DNA from: Enterococcus ratti | GTDB lineage: Bacteria > Bacillota > Bacilli > Lactobacillales > Enterococcaceae | Direction of reading: 5' to 3' | Assembly (NCBI RefSeq): GCF_001886195.1 | Contig: NZ_JXLB01000013.1 | Coordinates: 20,642-84,641, forward strand | Length of the DNA stretch: 64,000 bases | Part shown: positions 32,531-40,906 of the stretch, piece by piece | How the letters are laid out: each line of letters starts with the position of its first letter | Numbering within the stretch: position 1 is the stretch's first letter | The notes under the pieces: generated by a model | Database searches by the model: none | What the model was told of the DNA's origin: nothing | Seen by the model: the letters and a program-made list of their open reading frames with translations, nothing else | Program-made: the position numbers and the translations under genes

Positions 32531-32953
32531 CTATTCGATCGTGATCCCCATGCTTCGTGCAGTTCCTTCAACCATGCGCATTGCTGCTTCGATGTCCGCT
32601 GCGTTTAGGTCTTCCATTTTTAATTCAGCAATTTCTTTGATTTGATCGCTAGAAACTTTAGCCACTTTAGTTTTGTTTGGTTCACCTGAACCTTTGTCAA
32701 TTTTTGCTGCTTTTTTCAATAATACAGCAGCCGGTGGTGTTTTTGTAACGAATGTGAATGAGCGGTCTTCGTATACAGAAATAACAACCGGAATAATTAA
32801 ACCTGCTTGATCGGCTGTACGTGCGTTGAATTCTTTGGTGAACCCCATGATATTAATACCCGCTTGACCTAATGCAGGACCTACTGGTGGAGCTGGAGTT
32901 GCTTTACCTGCAGGAATTTGCAATTTAACGATTTTTTCTACTTTCTTTGCCAC
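32531..32953 (-). CDS. rplK: 50S ribosomal protein L11
   Basis: 140 residues starting at GTG (32953), confirmed by AAGGAGG nine bases upstream and the family start [20 protein letters not shown]. The N-terminal proline-rich switch ([18 protein letters not shown]) and C-terminal rRNA-binding domain are present. L11 and its rRNA site form the GTPase-associated centre and are needed for RelA-type stringent signalling. Confidence 0.98.
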   Translation of the reverse strand: MAKKVEKIVKLQIPAGKATPAPPVGPALGQAGINIMGFTKEFNARTADQAGLIIPVVISVYEDRSFTFVTKTPPAAVLLKKAAKIDKGSGEPNKTKVAKVSSDQIKEIAELKMEDLNAADIEAAMRMVEGTARSMGITIE

Positions 32954-33076
32954 GAGACATACCTCCTTAAGTCCGTGATGTGGTTAATTGGAGATGCATA
33001 TTTCTCCTCCCACATTTTCTCTCATAATCCTTTGATTAAAAAAGAAAATTATGTACATAACAATGCACACTGATAA

Positions 33077-33104
33077 ATTATAGCAAATTTATTCTTTTTT
33101 TCAA
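33077..33104 (-). promoter_or_regulatory. rplKA promoter
   Basis: TTGAAA (33104-33099), 16 bp, and a consensus extended -10 TGC-TATAAT (hexamer 33082-33077). It leaves an untranslated leader of about 115 bases before the GTG of rplK. Confidence 0.75.
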
Positions 33105-33436
33105 GATTTTTTTTCAGTAAAATAGCATTTCCTCGAAAAAAGCTCTAAAAAAATACTTAAAATGAATAAGAAGTCTTTCTCCTTACTTTTTTTTTATGTT
33201 ACACTTACGCCAAAAGCAGGCTCTAATGGACCGTTCATCAGTCAAAATAGAGCAAAGTTTGTGTTTTGGTTATCTTCATCAGACTCCTCAAACTAACGTT
33301 TATGATGGAAGAACTTTTGCTCTTTCTTAATCGTTTAAAGAAGGAGCCGCACACAATCGCTTGATTTAAAAATGCTCAATCAAAAAAAGCGAATATTTTT
33401 TTACAGCGCTTTTATCTATAGCAAAGGGGTGGAAAA
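33105..33436. other. Divergent intergenic region upstream of sdaAB
   Basis: About 330 bp without a gene. A long-looped inverted repeat, AGAGCAAAGTT (33249-33259) with AACTTTTGCTCT (33311-33322), lies in the middle. No clear sigma-A promoter for sdaAB was identified. The sdaAB ATG is preceded by AAAGGGGTGG. Confidence 0.4.
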
Positions 33437-34105
33437 ATGAAAGAACTAAACTATCGCAGCGTTTTTGACATCATTGGTCCTGTCATGATCGGTCCAAGCA
33501 GTTCCCATACGGCTGGTGCCGTTCGAATCGGAAAAATTGTTCGAAGCATATTTGGGGAACAACCAGATTCCGTTGATATCTATCTCTATGAGTCTTTTGC
33601 TAAAACGTACCGTGGACATGGGACAGACATTGCATTAGTTGGCGGTTTGCTAGGAATGGAACCTGACGATGAACGCTTAGCAGATTCACTTAAGCTGGCC
33701 TATGAGGCTGGAATGGAAGTTTTATTTGTTCCCAAAGGTGAAAAGGCAGAACATCCTAATTCTGTTAAAATGCTGTTAAAAAAAGGCAAACGTAAACTTT
33801 CTGTTACTGGTATTTCCATTGGTGGCGGAAATATTCAACTTTCAGAATTAAATGGGTTCAAAATTTCACTTAGTATGGGGACGCCAACGTTTATCATTGT
33901 TCATCAAGATGTGCCGGGAATGATCGCAAAAGTAACAAATGTCCTTTCTGAAACCAATACAAATATTGGAACAATGACGGTCACACGAGAGTCAAAAGGA
34001 AACAATGCCATCATGATCATTGAAGTGGATGAACCGCCAATAAACGAAACAATCAAAAAATTAACACTGTTGCCTAACATTGATAGTGTGAACTATTTTG
34101 ATTAA
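33437..34105 (+). CDS. sdaAB: L-serine dehydratase, iron-sulfur-dependent, beta subunit
   Basis: 222 residues with the SDH beta signature GPVMIGPSSSHTAGAVRIGK at about residues 13-32 and a C-terminal ACT domain (TFIIVHQDVPGMIAKVTNVL) that senses serine. With the alpha subunit it converts L-serine to pyruvate and ammonia in the cytoplasm. The alpha gene follows immediately, with its ribosome site starting at this gene's stop. Confidence 0.96.
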   Translation: MKELNYRSVFDIIGPVMIGPSSSHTAGAVRIGKIVRSIFGEQPDSVDIYLYESFAKTYRGHGTDIALVGGLLGMEPDDERLADSLKLAYEAGMEVLFVPKGEKAEHPNSVKMLLKKGKRKLSVTGISIGGGNIQLSELNGFKISLSMGTPTFIIVHQDVPGMIAKVTNVLSETNTNIGTMTVTRESKGNNAIMIIEVDEPPINETIKKLTLLPNIDSVNYFD

Positions 34106-34118
34106 GGAGGAAAGAAAA

Positions 34119-34985
34119 ATGTTTTTTTCTATTGAAGAGTTAGTCCAACAAGCAAATGATTATCCGAGTGTAGCTGAGTTGATGATTGCTGTAGAAATGG
34201 AAACAAGCGGACGTTCACGGGAACAAATCACTGCGATCATGGAAAAAAATTTAAGTGTCATGGAACAATCAATTATTGAAGGAAATGAAGGTGTCACTTC
34301 GGTTACTGGTATTACTGGTGGTGATGCAAAAAAATTAGCCCTTTATTTAAAAGAAGCGGACTTTCTAAGCGGTGAAACGATTTTATCTGCTGTTCGTAAT
34401 GCAATTGCGGTAAATGAAGTCAATGCAAAAATGGGGTTAATTTGTGCCACACCTACTGCCGGCAGTGCGGGTGTTGTTCCCGGCGTTTTAATGGCGGTGC
34501 GTAAGCGTTTAAATTTGACCCATGAACAACAACTTGACTTTCTTTTTACAGCTGGCGCATTCGGTTTAGTGATTGCAAATAATGCATCAATTAGCGGAGC
34601 AGAAGGTGGCTGTCAAGCAGAAGTAGGATCGGCAAGCGCCATGGCAGCAGCTGCCTTAGTGTGTGCCAAAAACGGCACTCCACATCAAGCCGCACAAGCA
34701 GTAGCAATTACATTAAAAAATATGATGGGCTTAATTTGTGATCCTGTAGCTGGTCTTGTTGAAGTTCCTTGTGTGAAAAGAAATGCCCTTGGCTCTTCAC
34801 AAGCTCTTATCTCTGCTGATATGGCATTAGCAGGTATTGAAAGTGTTATCCCACCAGATGAAGTCGTTGCCGCCATGTATCAAGTGGGTAGACAAATGCC
34901 CGCCATTTTTAAAGAAACGGCAGAAGGTGGTCTAGCAGTTACACCGACGGCCAAGCGGTTAACAAAAGAACGATTGGGACAATAA
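34119..34985 (+). CDS. sdaAA: L-serine dehydratase, iron-sulfur-dependent, alpha subunit
   Basis: ATG at 34119 after AGGAGG; the frame is open seven codons further upstream but without a ribosome site. The 288 residues carry the catalytic/Fe-S region: ICATPTAGSAGVVPGVLMAV and ISGAEGGCQAEVGSASAMAA, with cysteines in GGCQ, MGLICDPVAGLVEVPCVKRN. Full length compared with Firmicute alpha subunits. Works with SdaAB encoded just before it. Confidence 0.96.
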   Translation: MFFSIEELVQQANDYPSVAELMIAVEMETSGRSREQITAIMEKNLSVMEQSIIEGNEGVTSVTGITGGDAKKLALYLKEADFLSGETILSAVRNAIAVNEVNAKMGLICATPTAGSAGVVPGVLMAVRKRLNLTHEQQLDFLFTAGAFGLVIANNASISGAEGGCQAEVGSASAMAAAALVCAKNGTPHQAAQAVAITLKNMMGLICDPVAGLVEVPCVKRNALGSSQALISADMALAGIESVIPPDEVVAAMYQVGRQMPAIFKETAEGGLAVTPTAKRLTKERLGQ

Positions 34986-35093
34986 AAGCGGTTGGATTTA
35001 TTCCACGTTAATAAATAATGAGGTTTCGTTGAATATAGTTAAATGCAATTGCTAACTTTGTAACAGCTAAACTTCATTGATTTCCTAAATTAA

Positions 35094-35131
35094 AAAAGTT
35101 GGAACTTCATTCAATCTAAGTTCCAACTTTT
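35094..35131 (+). terminator. Terminator of sdaAB-sdaAA
   Basis: A perfect 14-bp stem, AAAAGTTGGAACTT (35094-35107) with AAGTTCCAACTTTT (35118-35131). The rest of 34986-35337 holds nothing else that I can recognise. Confidence 0.85.
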
Positions 35132-35337
35132 CTTAACATTCTAGCAAAATATTCACTACCTCCAAATGATTAAGAAAAAACGATATAGCAGCGCATCATG
35201 AAAAAACATATGCGCACATCAGATAAATTTACTCAATAATTTTAAATCATTTTATTTTTAGTTTTGATTTGAAAAATAAGATGTAGTTGTTGTTAATAAG
35301 AACAAGTCAATTCTTCTTGTGTCTGCTTTGAAATTTC

Positions 35338-36228
35338 TTAAGATTCTTCAATATTCCAAATAAATTGGCGGATTGAGGCATCTACTTCTTGATTTTCATG
35401 CAACATGCTATGGGTGGCGTTTTTACCTGTTATTATTTTCTCCGCTATAGTATTTCCATGTTGTTTCAATAAAGCATACACAGCTAATGCACTATTTAAC
35501 GGAACAGTTCCGTCGCTTAAATCAGTGTCACTCAATTGCCCAGCAAGTAATAAAATTTGAGTCGTAGTCGGAATATTCCCAATAAGTTGTTGGTAGTCTT
35601 GATAACGATTAGAAACAACTGCTGGACCATTTTTTAGTTCATCTACTAAATTTTGGGTAGAATCTTCTTCAAAATCATTAAATGGCGCAGCAATCGCAAC
35701 GAATTTTTTTACTTTTGGTACTGTTTTATCTTGTCCATAAGTGGCTAAATAACGTAACGCGCTTACTCCGCCCATAGAGTGTCCAACCACATTTACTTGG
35801 TTGACTCCGTAAGTAGCTTGCAGATAAACTAAGCAAGCTTTGATCCATTCAGTTTGATTCCATTCATTATTTTTATTATCCGCAAATAACACTTGAATCA
35901 TTGGATTAACCGCTTTTTTTGAAAGTTCTCCTTTTGCTTGTACCTGACCATTCACATCAACTGTCAAAGTCAATTCTTTTTTGCCACTTCCAGTTTCTTC
36001 TAAACGTTGAATCATTCCTTTAAAAGAATGAACCGTTCCATTATAGCCATGAAAAAATAAAGTGGGAACGAAAGATTGGCGAATCTGTTTTGTTTTTTGG
36101 ATAGTTTCAACTGTTTTTATTGCTTTATCAGGAGGAGAATTTGTAGCTCTTATCTGACAGCCGCTAATCAACCAAAGACTAATGATTCCAAAAAAGCCAA
36201 CTCCCCCATATTTTAACCAGTTCTTCAT
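35338..36228 (-). CDS. DUF915-type alpha/beta hydrolase, lipoprotein
   Basis: 296 residues. The signal region ends with a lipobox (SLWLISGC, cysteine at 25), so the protein is tethered outside the membrane. The alpha/beta hydrolase core shows an oxyanion-region FFHGYNGT (about 59-66), the nucleophile elbow VVGHSMGGVSALRYL (serine about 151), a later acid, and a histidine in ATHSMLHEN near the C-terminus. The DUF915 family contains cell-surface hydrolases and esterases. The substrate is unknown. It stands alone between two terminators. Confidence 0.9.
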   Translation of the reverse strand: MKNWLKYGGVGFFGIISLWLISGCQIRATNSPPDKAIKTVETIQKTKQIRQSFVPTLFFHGYNGTVHSFKGMIQRLEETGSGKKELTLTVDVNGQVQAKGELSKKAVNPMIQVLFADNKNNEWNQTEWIKACLVYLQATYGVNQVNVVGHSMGGVSALRYLATYGQDKTVPKVKKFVAIAAPFNDFEEDSTQNLVDELKNGPAVVSNRYQDYQQLIGNIPTTTQILLLAGQLSDTDLSDGTVPLNSALAVYALLKQHGNTIAEKIITGKNATHSMLHENQEVDASIRQFIWNIEES

Positions 36229-36360
36229 TTTTTATCCTTTCTAAAAAACTTTTATATTAGAAATATTTAAATACACTCTCTTTCATATCTAAATACACTT
36301 TTCTTACATTTTTTCTTTATTTTAAAATACTAATAGCTGACCTATTGAGAAACTTTTTGC

Positions 36361-36413
36361 AAAAATAAACCGCAGTTTCGCAAAAATAATTTTTGCAAAT
36401 CTCGGTTTATTTT
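36361..36413. terminator. Terminator downstream of nusG
   Basis: AAATAAACCG (from 36363) pairs with CGGTTTATTT (to 36412) around an inner GCAAAAAT/ATTTTTGC hairpin. It is T-rich on both strands, so probably bidirectional. Confidence 0.7.
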
Positions 36414-36453
36414 TTGTTCCACTTTACGATTGTTTTTTTTTAATATCTACCTG

Positions 36454-36999
36454 CTAGTCAATTTTATCTACTTGATCAAAATCAAGCTCAGTACTTGTTT
36501 CACGACCAAACATATCGATATTAACTTTTAGTTTTTCTTTTTCTTCATCCACTTCAATGACTTGACCTTCTAATCCAGCAAAGGCTCCTTCGATAATTTT
36601 AACGACTTCGCCCACTTCAATTTCCAACTCCGTTTGTCGCAAGCTCATGCCAATTGAACGTAAAATATGACTGACTTCTTCCGGTAACAGTGGAGCTGGC
36701 TTACTTCCTGCACCATGTGACCCAACAAAACCTGTCACACCCGGTGTGTTACGAACCACATACCATGAGGCATCTGTCATGATCATTTCTACTAATACGT
36801 ATCCCGGAAATGTTTTATGAACAATTTCTTTTTCTTTTCCATTTTTTACTTCTGTTTCTTTTTCTTCGGGAACAACCACACGAAAAATAAAGTCCGCCAT
36901 CTTCATACTTTGTGCCCGTGATTCGATATTTGCTTTCACTTTATTTTCATAGCCAGAGTATGTATGTAAGACATACCAATTTTTCTCAAAAGATTCCAT
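36454..36999 (-). CDS. nusG: Transcription antitermination factor NusG
   Basis: 181 residues. The NGN domain includes KNWYVLHTYSGYENKVKANI and FPGYVLVEMIMTDASWYVVR. The C-terminal KOW motif is VGEVVKIIEGAFAGLEGQVI. NusG binds RNA polymerase and links it to the ribosome. It is the last gene of rpmG-secE-nusG; the usual downstream rplK-rplA lie elsewhere in this window under their own promoter. Confidence 0.97.
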   Translation of the reverse strand: MESFEKNWYVLHTYSGYENKVKANIESRAQSMKMADFIFRVVVPEEKETEVKNGKEKEIVHKTFPGYVLVEMIMTDASWYVVRNTPGVTGFVGSHGAGSKPAPLLPEEVSHILRSIGMSLRQTELEIEVGEVVKIIEGAFAGLEGQVIEVDEEKEKLKVNIDMFGRETSTELDFDQVDKID

Positions 37000-37098
37000 T
37001 AGAGGCTCCTCATTTCGTTGTAAAATAAAAAAACCCCAGTTTCCCGAAGTTTTTCTTTTTATTTATTATAGCACTCATCTGTCATTTTTACTAGCACC

Positions 37099-37269
37099 TT
37101 ATTTTAAGAGCAACTTAAATAAGCTTTGAATTGCCGTATCCATTAAGAAAAACATAATGCCAAAAATAATAGACGTTTCAATAACAATTAAAGTATCTTT
37201 GCGCAACTGTTTACGGCTTGGCCAAGTAACTTGTTTCATCTCGCTTTTTACGCTTTTAAAAAATTTCAT
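37099..37269 (-). CDS. secE: Protein translocase subunit SecE
   Basis: A 56-residue protein translated directly from the sequence. The conserved amphipathic helix (SVKSEMKQVTWPSRKQLRKD) is followed by a single membrane span (TLIVIETSIIFGIMFFLMDT). SecE clamps SecY in the membrane channel. It lies between rpmG and nusG, the standard neighbours, and has GGGGAGGAG before its ATG. Confidence 0.95.
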   Translation of the reverse strand: MKFFKSVKSEMKQVTWPSRKQLRKDTLIVIETSIIFGIMFFLMDTAIQSLFKLLLK

Positions 37270-37287
37270 TTTTTCTCCTCCCCTTCT

Positions 37288-37440
37288 TTATTTTGTTTCT
37301 TTATGTAATGTATATTGATTACAATATTTACAAAATTTATTGATTTCCAAACGTTCACCGCTTTTTCCTTCACTCACCGATTTGGTATAGTTTCTAGAAC
37401 CACAAACGGAACAAGCCAACGCAGCTTTTTTCTTTGCCAT
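37288..37440 (-). CDS. rpmG: 50S ribosomal protein L33 (zinc-binding type)
   Basis: 50 residues read from ATG at 37440: [20 protein letters not shown] and a second pair in [14 protein letters not shown]. The two CxxC pairs mark the zinc-containing C+ paralogue. First gene of the rpmG-secE-nusG operon; AGGAGG precedes the ATG. Confidence 0.94.
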   Translation of the reverse strand: MAKKKAALACSVCGSRNYTKSVSEGKSGERLEINKFCKYCNQYTLHKETK

Positions 37441-37482
37441 TTGCTTTTACCTCCTCACTGAAAACCAAAATTACACTCATCT

Positions 37483-37511
37483 ACAGTATCATGTAAAAGT
37501 TTTTCTGTCAA
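37483..37511 (-). promoter_or_regulatory. rpmG-secE-nusG promoter
   Basis: Consensus TTGACA (37511-37506), 17 bp, TACTGT (37488-37483) preceded by TGA (extended -10). It lies about 45 bases before the rpmG ATG and diverges from the CBS gene. Confidence 0.7.
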
Positions 37512-37600
37512 TGAATGTAGAAAGAGCCTATTGTTTTAGAATTAATTATGATATGATTAAGTTGAAATTAAGTAAAAATGAGATGTATGGAGGCAACTAT

Positions 37601-38242
37601 ATGTTACTAAAAACACTTGTGTATAAGAAGAAAGATTTAACAACGGTTACAGAAACCAGTACACTACAAGAAGCATTAGAAATTTTAGAATCTTCTGGTT
37701 ATCGTTGTGTCCCAATTTTAGATGCTTCAGGTAATATCTTCCGTGGGAATATCTATAAAATGCACATCTATCGTCACCAAGCAAACGGCGGAGATATGAC
37801 TTTACCTGTTACTCATCTTTTAAAAAATGCGACTAAATTTATCTATTTGGATACCTCCTTTTTTAAAGTATTTTTTACCATCAAAGAGTTGCCTTATATT
37901 GCTGTTCTTGATAATGAACATCATTTCTATGGTATTTTGACCCATAGCACATTGCTAAACATGCTTTCTCAATCGTGGAGTGTAGAACAAGGAAGTTACG
38001 TTTTAACCATTGCCTCCACTGGAAAACAAGGGGATTTAGCCACTATCGCAAAAATTATTGCAAAATACAGCAGCATTGCAAGCTGTATTACCTTGGATGT
38101 CGAAAAAGAAGAATATATCCGTCGCACATTGATTACGTTGCCTGCGAACACCGATCAAAAATTATGCGACACAATCGTCAATCATCTAGAAAAGAAAAAT
38201 TATAAAGTAATCGAAATTGAAAATTTACAAAATCTTGAATAA
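37601..38242 (+). CDS. CBS-pair plus ACT-like protein (CbpA-like)
   Basis: ATG at 37601 after ATGGAGG; 213 residues. Two CBS motifs occupy about residues 10-125 (TTVTETSTLQEALEILESSG then YRCVPILDASGN; IKELPYIAVLDNEHHFYGIL). A C-terminal ACT-like domain follows (LTIASTGKQGDLATIAKIIA). Length and order match the c-di-AMP-binding CbpA protein of Listeria, so nucleotide sensing is likely, but binding is inferred. It is monocistronic, divergent from rpmG, and followed by two hairpins. Confidence 0.85.
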   Translation: MLLKTLVYKKKDLTTVTETSTLQEALEILESSGYRCVPILDASGNIFRGNIYKMHIYRHQANGGDMTLPVTHLLKNATKFIYLDTSFFKVFFTIKELPYIAVLDNEHHFYGILTHSTLLNMLSQSWSVEQGSYVLTIASTGKQGDLATIAKIIAKYSSIASCITLDVEKEEYIRRTLITLPANTDQKLCDTIVNHLEKKNYKVIEIENLQNLE

Positions 38243-38268
38243 TTCGATTTAACAACAAATTTTTGTCA

Positions 38269-38404
38269 TAAGTGAAGAAAAGTAGCAAATTTTCTTCACT
38301 TACGGTCCACTCAAGCATTTCTATTGTTTAAAATGCTCACACCAAGTAGTTAAATCAAGATAAATCCGTCATTCTTTTAAAGTTTCTGACGGGTTTATTT
38401 TGAT
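38269..38404 (+). terminator. Two hairpins downstream of the CBS gene
   Basis: TAAGTGAAGAAAA (38269-38281) pairs perfectly with TTTTCTTCACTTA (38290-38302) but has no T-run. AAATCCGTCA (38362-38371) pairs with TGACGGGTTT (38387-38396) followed by ATTTT, and is the better terminator. The remaining gap to 38631 shows no gene. Confidence 0.65.
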
Positions 38405-38631
38405 TGCTTTTTCTTTAAACCACTAGGACAACTTTTTAAATTCCTAAACCGAAACTTGATTATCAATATTTTTCTTTACCTAAAACGAAACATATACATA
38501 AACTGGCGCACAAAAAAATAGTAGATAAAAAAATTCACTTACCTCTACTGCCAATTTCTTTAAATAGCCATTGCTTTAACAAAAGAATAACTTTCTTATT
38601 GTATAATCAAAAATGGACTGTTCTTTAGGCT

Positions 38632-39135
38632 TTACACACGCGTTTCAAAAGTTAAACTGCGATTTAAATAATACATTAGTGGAGCAGAAACAGCCATGAT
38701 GATGAACTCACTTAATGCCAATGTGCCATATGTGGTCCAAAAAGCACGTCCTACTGTTGGTACTAGCATATATGCAATTAATCCCATACTAACGGTAAAG
38801 AAAGCCGTATTTATAGCCAATCGAGTTTTTACACTTTTTATTTTATTTTGTAGTAAGGCCGTTAATGTCAAAGCAAAGAGCGTTTGTCCTCCACCATAAA
38901 TAACATCTAATAGACCAAAACCAAAAAACGCATTATAAACAATAACACCGCCTAAAATTCCCCAAAGTAGTTTTCGATTGAAAACAACCAAATGATTTAG
39001 ACTTTCAGAAATACGAAATTGAATGGGACCCGAAGAAACTGGCGCCACTAAAATTGTAAGAGCCAAATATAAAGCCATAACGATGCCGTTTACTACAACG
39101 ATCTTTAGTCGTTGACGATCTTTTGTTTTTTGCAT
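38632..39135 (-). CDS. queT: QueT-family queuosine-precursor transporter
   Basis: 167 residues, five to six membrane spans. Conserved stretches are VSSGPIQFRISESLNHLVVF and FFGFGLLDVIYGGGQTLFAL, the marks of the QueT substrate-binding component of energy-coupling-factor transporters. It imports a queuosine precursor such as preQ1. The preQ1 riboswitch directly upstream supports the assignment strongly. A single-gene transcript. Confidence 0.93.
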   Translation of the reverse strand: MQKTKDRQRLKIVVVNGIVMALYLALTILVAPVSSGPIQFRISESLNHLVVFNRKLLWGILGGVIVYNAFFGFGLLDVIYGGGQTLFALTLTALLQNKIKSVKTRLAINTAFFTVSMGLIAYMLVPTVGRAFWTTYGTLALSEFIIMAVSAPLMYYLNRSLTFETRV

Positions 39136-39149
39136 AAAAACTCCTCATT

Positions 39150-39201
39150 TCTCCTAGTTTTTTTAACGCGGGATGGTTGATGAACCGCAAGGCGTATTAT
39201 A
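39150..39201 (-). promoter_or_regulatory. PreQ1-I riboswitch and -10 box controlling queT
   Basis: On the minus strand GCGGTTCATCAACCATCCCG (39188-39169) is followed by CGTTAAAAAAACTAGGAG. This gives a short P1 stem (GCGG/CCGC), the C-rich loop and the A-rich tail that form the H-type pseudoknot of type I preQ1 riboswitches. The tail (A-run, CTAGGAG) leads straight to the queT ribosome site (GAGGAG at 39146-39141), so ligand binding should repress translation. TATAAT at 39201-39196 is the promoter -10. Confidence 0.9.
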
Positions 39202-39639
39202 GCATATTCCCAACGTGTTAACTAAAAAAATCTAACAAAGTGTCGAGGAACTAAGTACAGAAAAAAAACTTAGCATACTTCTTTTTCTTTCTATCTGTTA
39301 CACGAAGCAGATGCTAGATTTTGTGATACTTTTGTACTTTCTCTTCTTTCCTTGTATTTATCAACAAAGGGATACTTCAAAATTCCCAGAAAATGAATCT
39401 CATTTGGCTACCTATTGATTGCAAGACCCTATTTTTTTATCTCCTTCTTTGTTATAATGGTCAAGGATAAAAAATAACATTAGTTTTCTTATTCTTTAGA
39501 AAATAAATCGTGGAAATCGACGATAAACATTTTAGTTGCGGATAGAAGTATTTATACAAACAATCAATCAAAATTTATTTTTCTCATTGATTCATATCGT
39601 TTGGTATTCCTCTTTTGAAATGCGTCGTAGAAGGCAAAA
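39202..39639. other. Intergenic region without recognised genes
   Basis: About 440 bp, AT-rich, stops in all frames. A TATAAT near 39453 could be a relic promoter of the pseudogene that follows. Confidence 0.4.
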
Positions 39640-40604
39640 ATGAATTTTCATTATTATTTATTAATTAACCAAGCCGCCGGAAGTGGTATTGGCAAAAAAA
39701 CAGCAGAGAAAATAATTCCATTATTGGATCAAAAAAAGCTGATTTATTCTGTTTATTATAGCAAATAGAAAGGACATGATGCACAAATTGCCAAAAAGCT
39801 AGCTAAAGAAACGTTAATAGAGTGGTCAAAAGAAATAAAAGAACAACATGTATTCTTTCCCTTATTAGTTGTCGTTGGCGGTGATGGAATCTTGCATCAA
39901 GTATTAAACGCCTTTTATCATTTAAATGTCAATTTTCCTATCGCTTATGTTCCAGCTGGTTTCGACAATGATTTTGCTTGAGGGGTTGGATTACCTAAAA
40001 ATACCGTAAAAGCATTAGAGAACATCTTAACTACTCATCAACCTTAAGAAATAAATCTCTTATATTACGAAGAAAAGCAAAGCAAACAACAAGAAATCAT
40101 AGTCAATAACTTTGGGATTGGTTTAGATGCTGCCATTGTTCATGCAGCCAATTATTCGAATAAAAAAAACAGTTGAATAAATACCATTTAGGATCATTTT
40201 CTTACCTTTTCTCTGTTTTACATGTCTTATTTTGTCAAAAAAGCTTTCCGATTTCAGTCGTTATGAATGAAAAACAGCTAAATTTTGACAAGGCTTTTTT
40301 ATGTACGGCCACTAATGGCGGCGGCATGACTATCGTTCCTACGGCACAAATTACTAAACCTACGATTGATTTTGTAGTCGTAGAGCAAATTAATTTATTT
40401 AAAATTCTTGGACTCCTCTTCTTATTGCTGCGAAAAAAACAAATGAAATCAAAATATTTTCATCACTTTACAATAAATAAATTGCAGATTTTATCCACTG
40501 TTCCTCAATACGGTCAAGAAGACGGCGAAGATACAAAGAAACAACTTTTTGATTTACAAATTTTTACAAAAAAACAATTATTTTGGGGATCGGTGAAATG
40601 TTGA
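39640..40604 (+). pseudogene. Diacylglycerol/lipid kinase family pseudogene (YegS/DagK-like)
   Basis: From ATG at 39640: MNFHYYLLINQAAGSGIGKK, then after a TAG, VVVGGDGILHQVLNAFYHLN (the G-G-D-G nucleotide site) and IAYVPAGFDNDFA-TGA-GVGLPKN, later VNNFGIGLDAAIVHAAN and FLCTATNGGGMTIVPTAQIT. All the landmarks of a lipid kinase of about 310 residues occur in order. At least four in-frame stops or frameshifts (near 39767, 39980, 40045, 40174) destroy it. The usual GxGxDND site reads G-F-D-N-D-F, with G-T/S replaced by F. It has clearly decayed. Confidence 0.88.
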
Positions 40605-40820
40605 TTTTATAACGCTAGTCCATGACCCTAAAAACAAAAACAGCTGCTACAAAAAATAAAGAAAAATTCAATAATAGAAATTTCTACTTTGATTTTTTAT
40701 CTTTAACTAAAAGCCAATACCATAAACTCAACTTCAAGTACATATCCTCTCTAATCTTATGAAGCTTAACGATTGACTATAATAATACATGATTCTTTTA
40801 AACAATCCTAACAACCAAAT

Positions 40821-40865
40821 AAAAAAATGGTGGAACAATCGCCAAAAATTTGATGATTATTCCAC
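40821..40865 (-). terminator. Terminator of recD2
   Basis: GTGGAACAATC and GATTATTCCAC arms (about 40830-40864, one mismatch) are followed on the minus strand by CCATTTTTTT. The 40605-40820 stretch shows no gene. Confidence 0.75.
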
Positions 40866-40906
40866 TAACGGGGCGACGAAATAAAAATAAGTGTTAACTT
40901 AAAATT

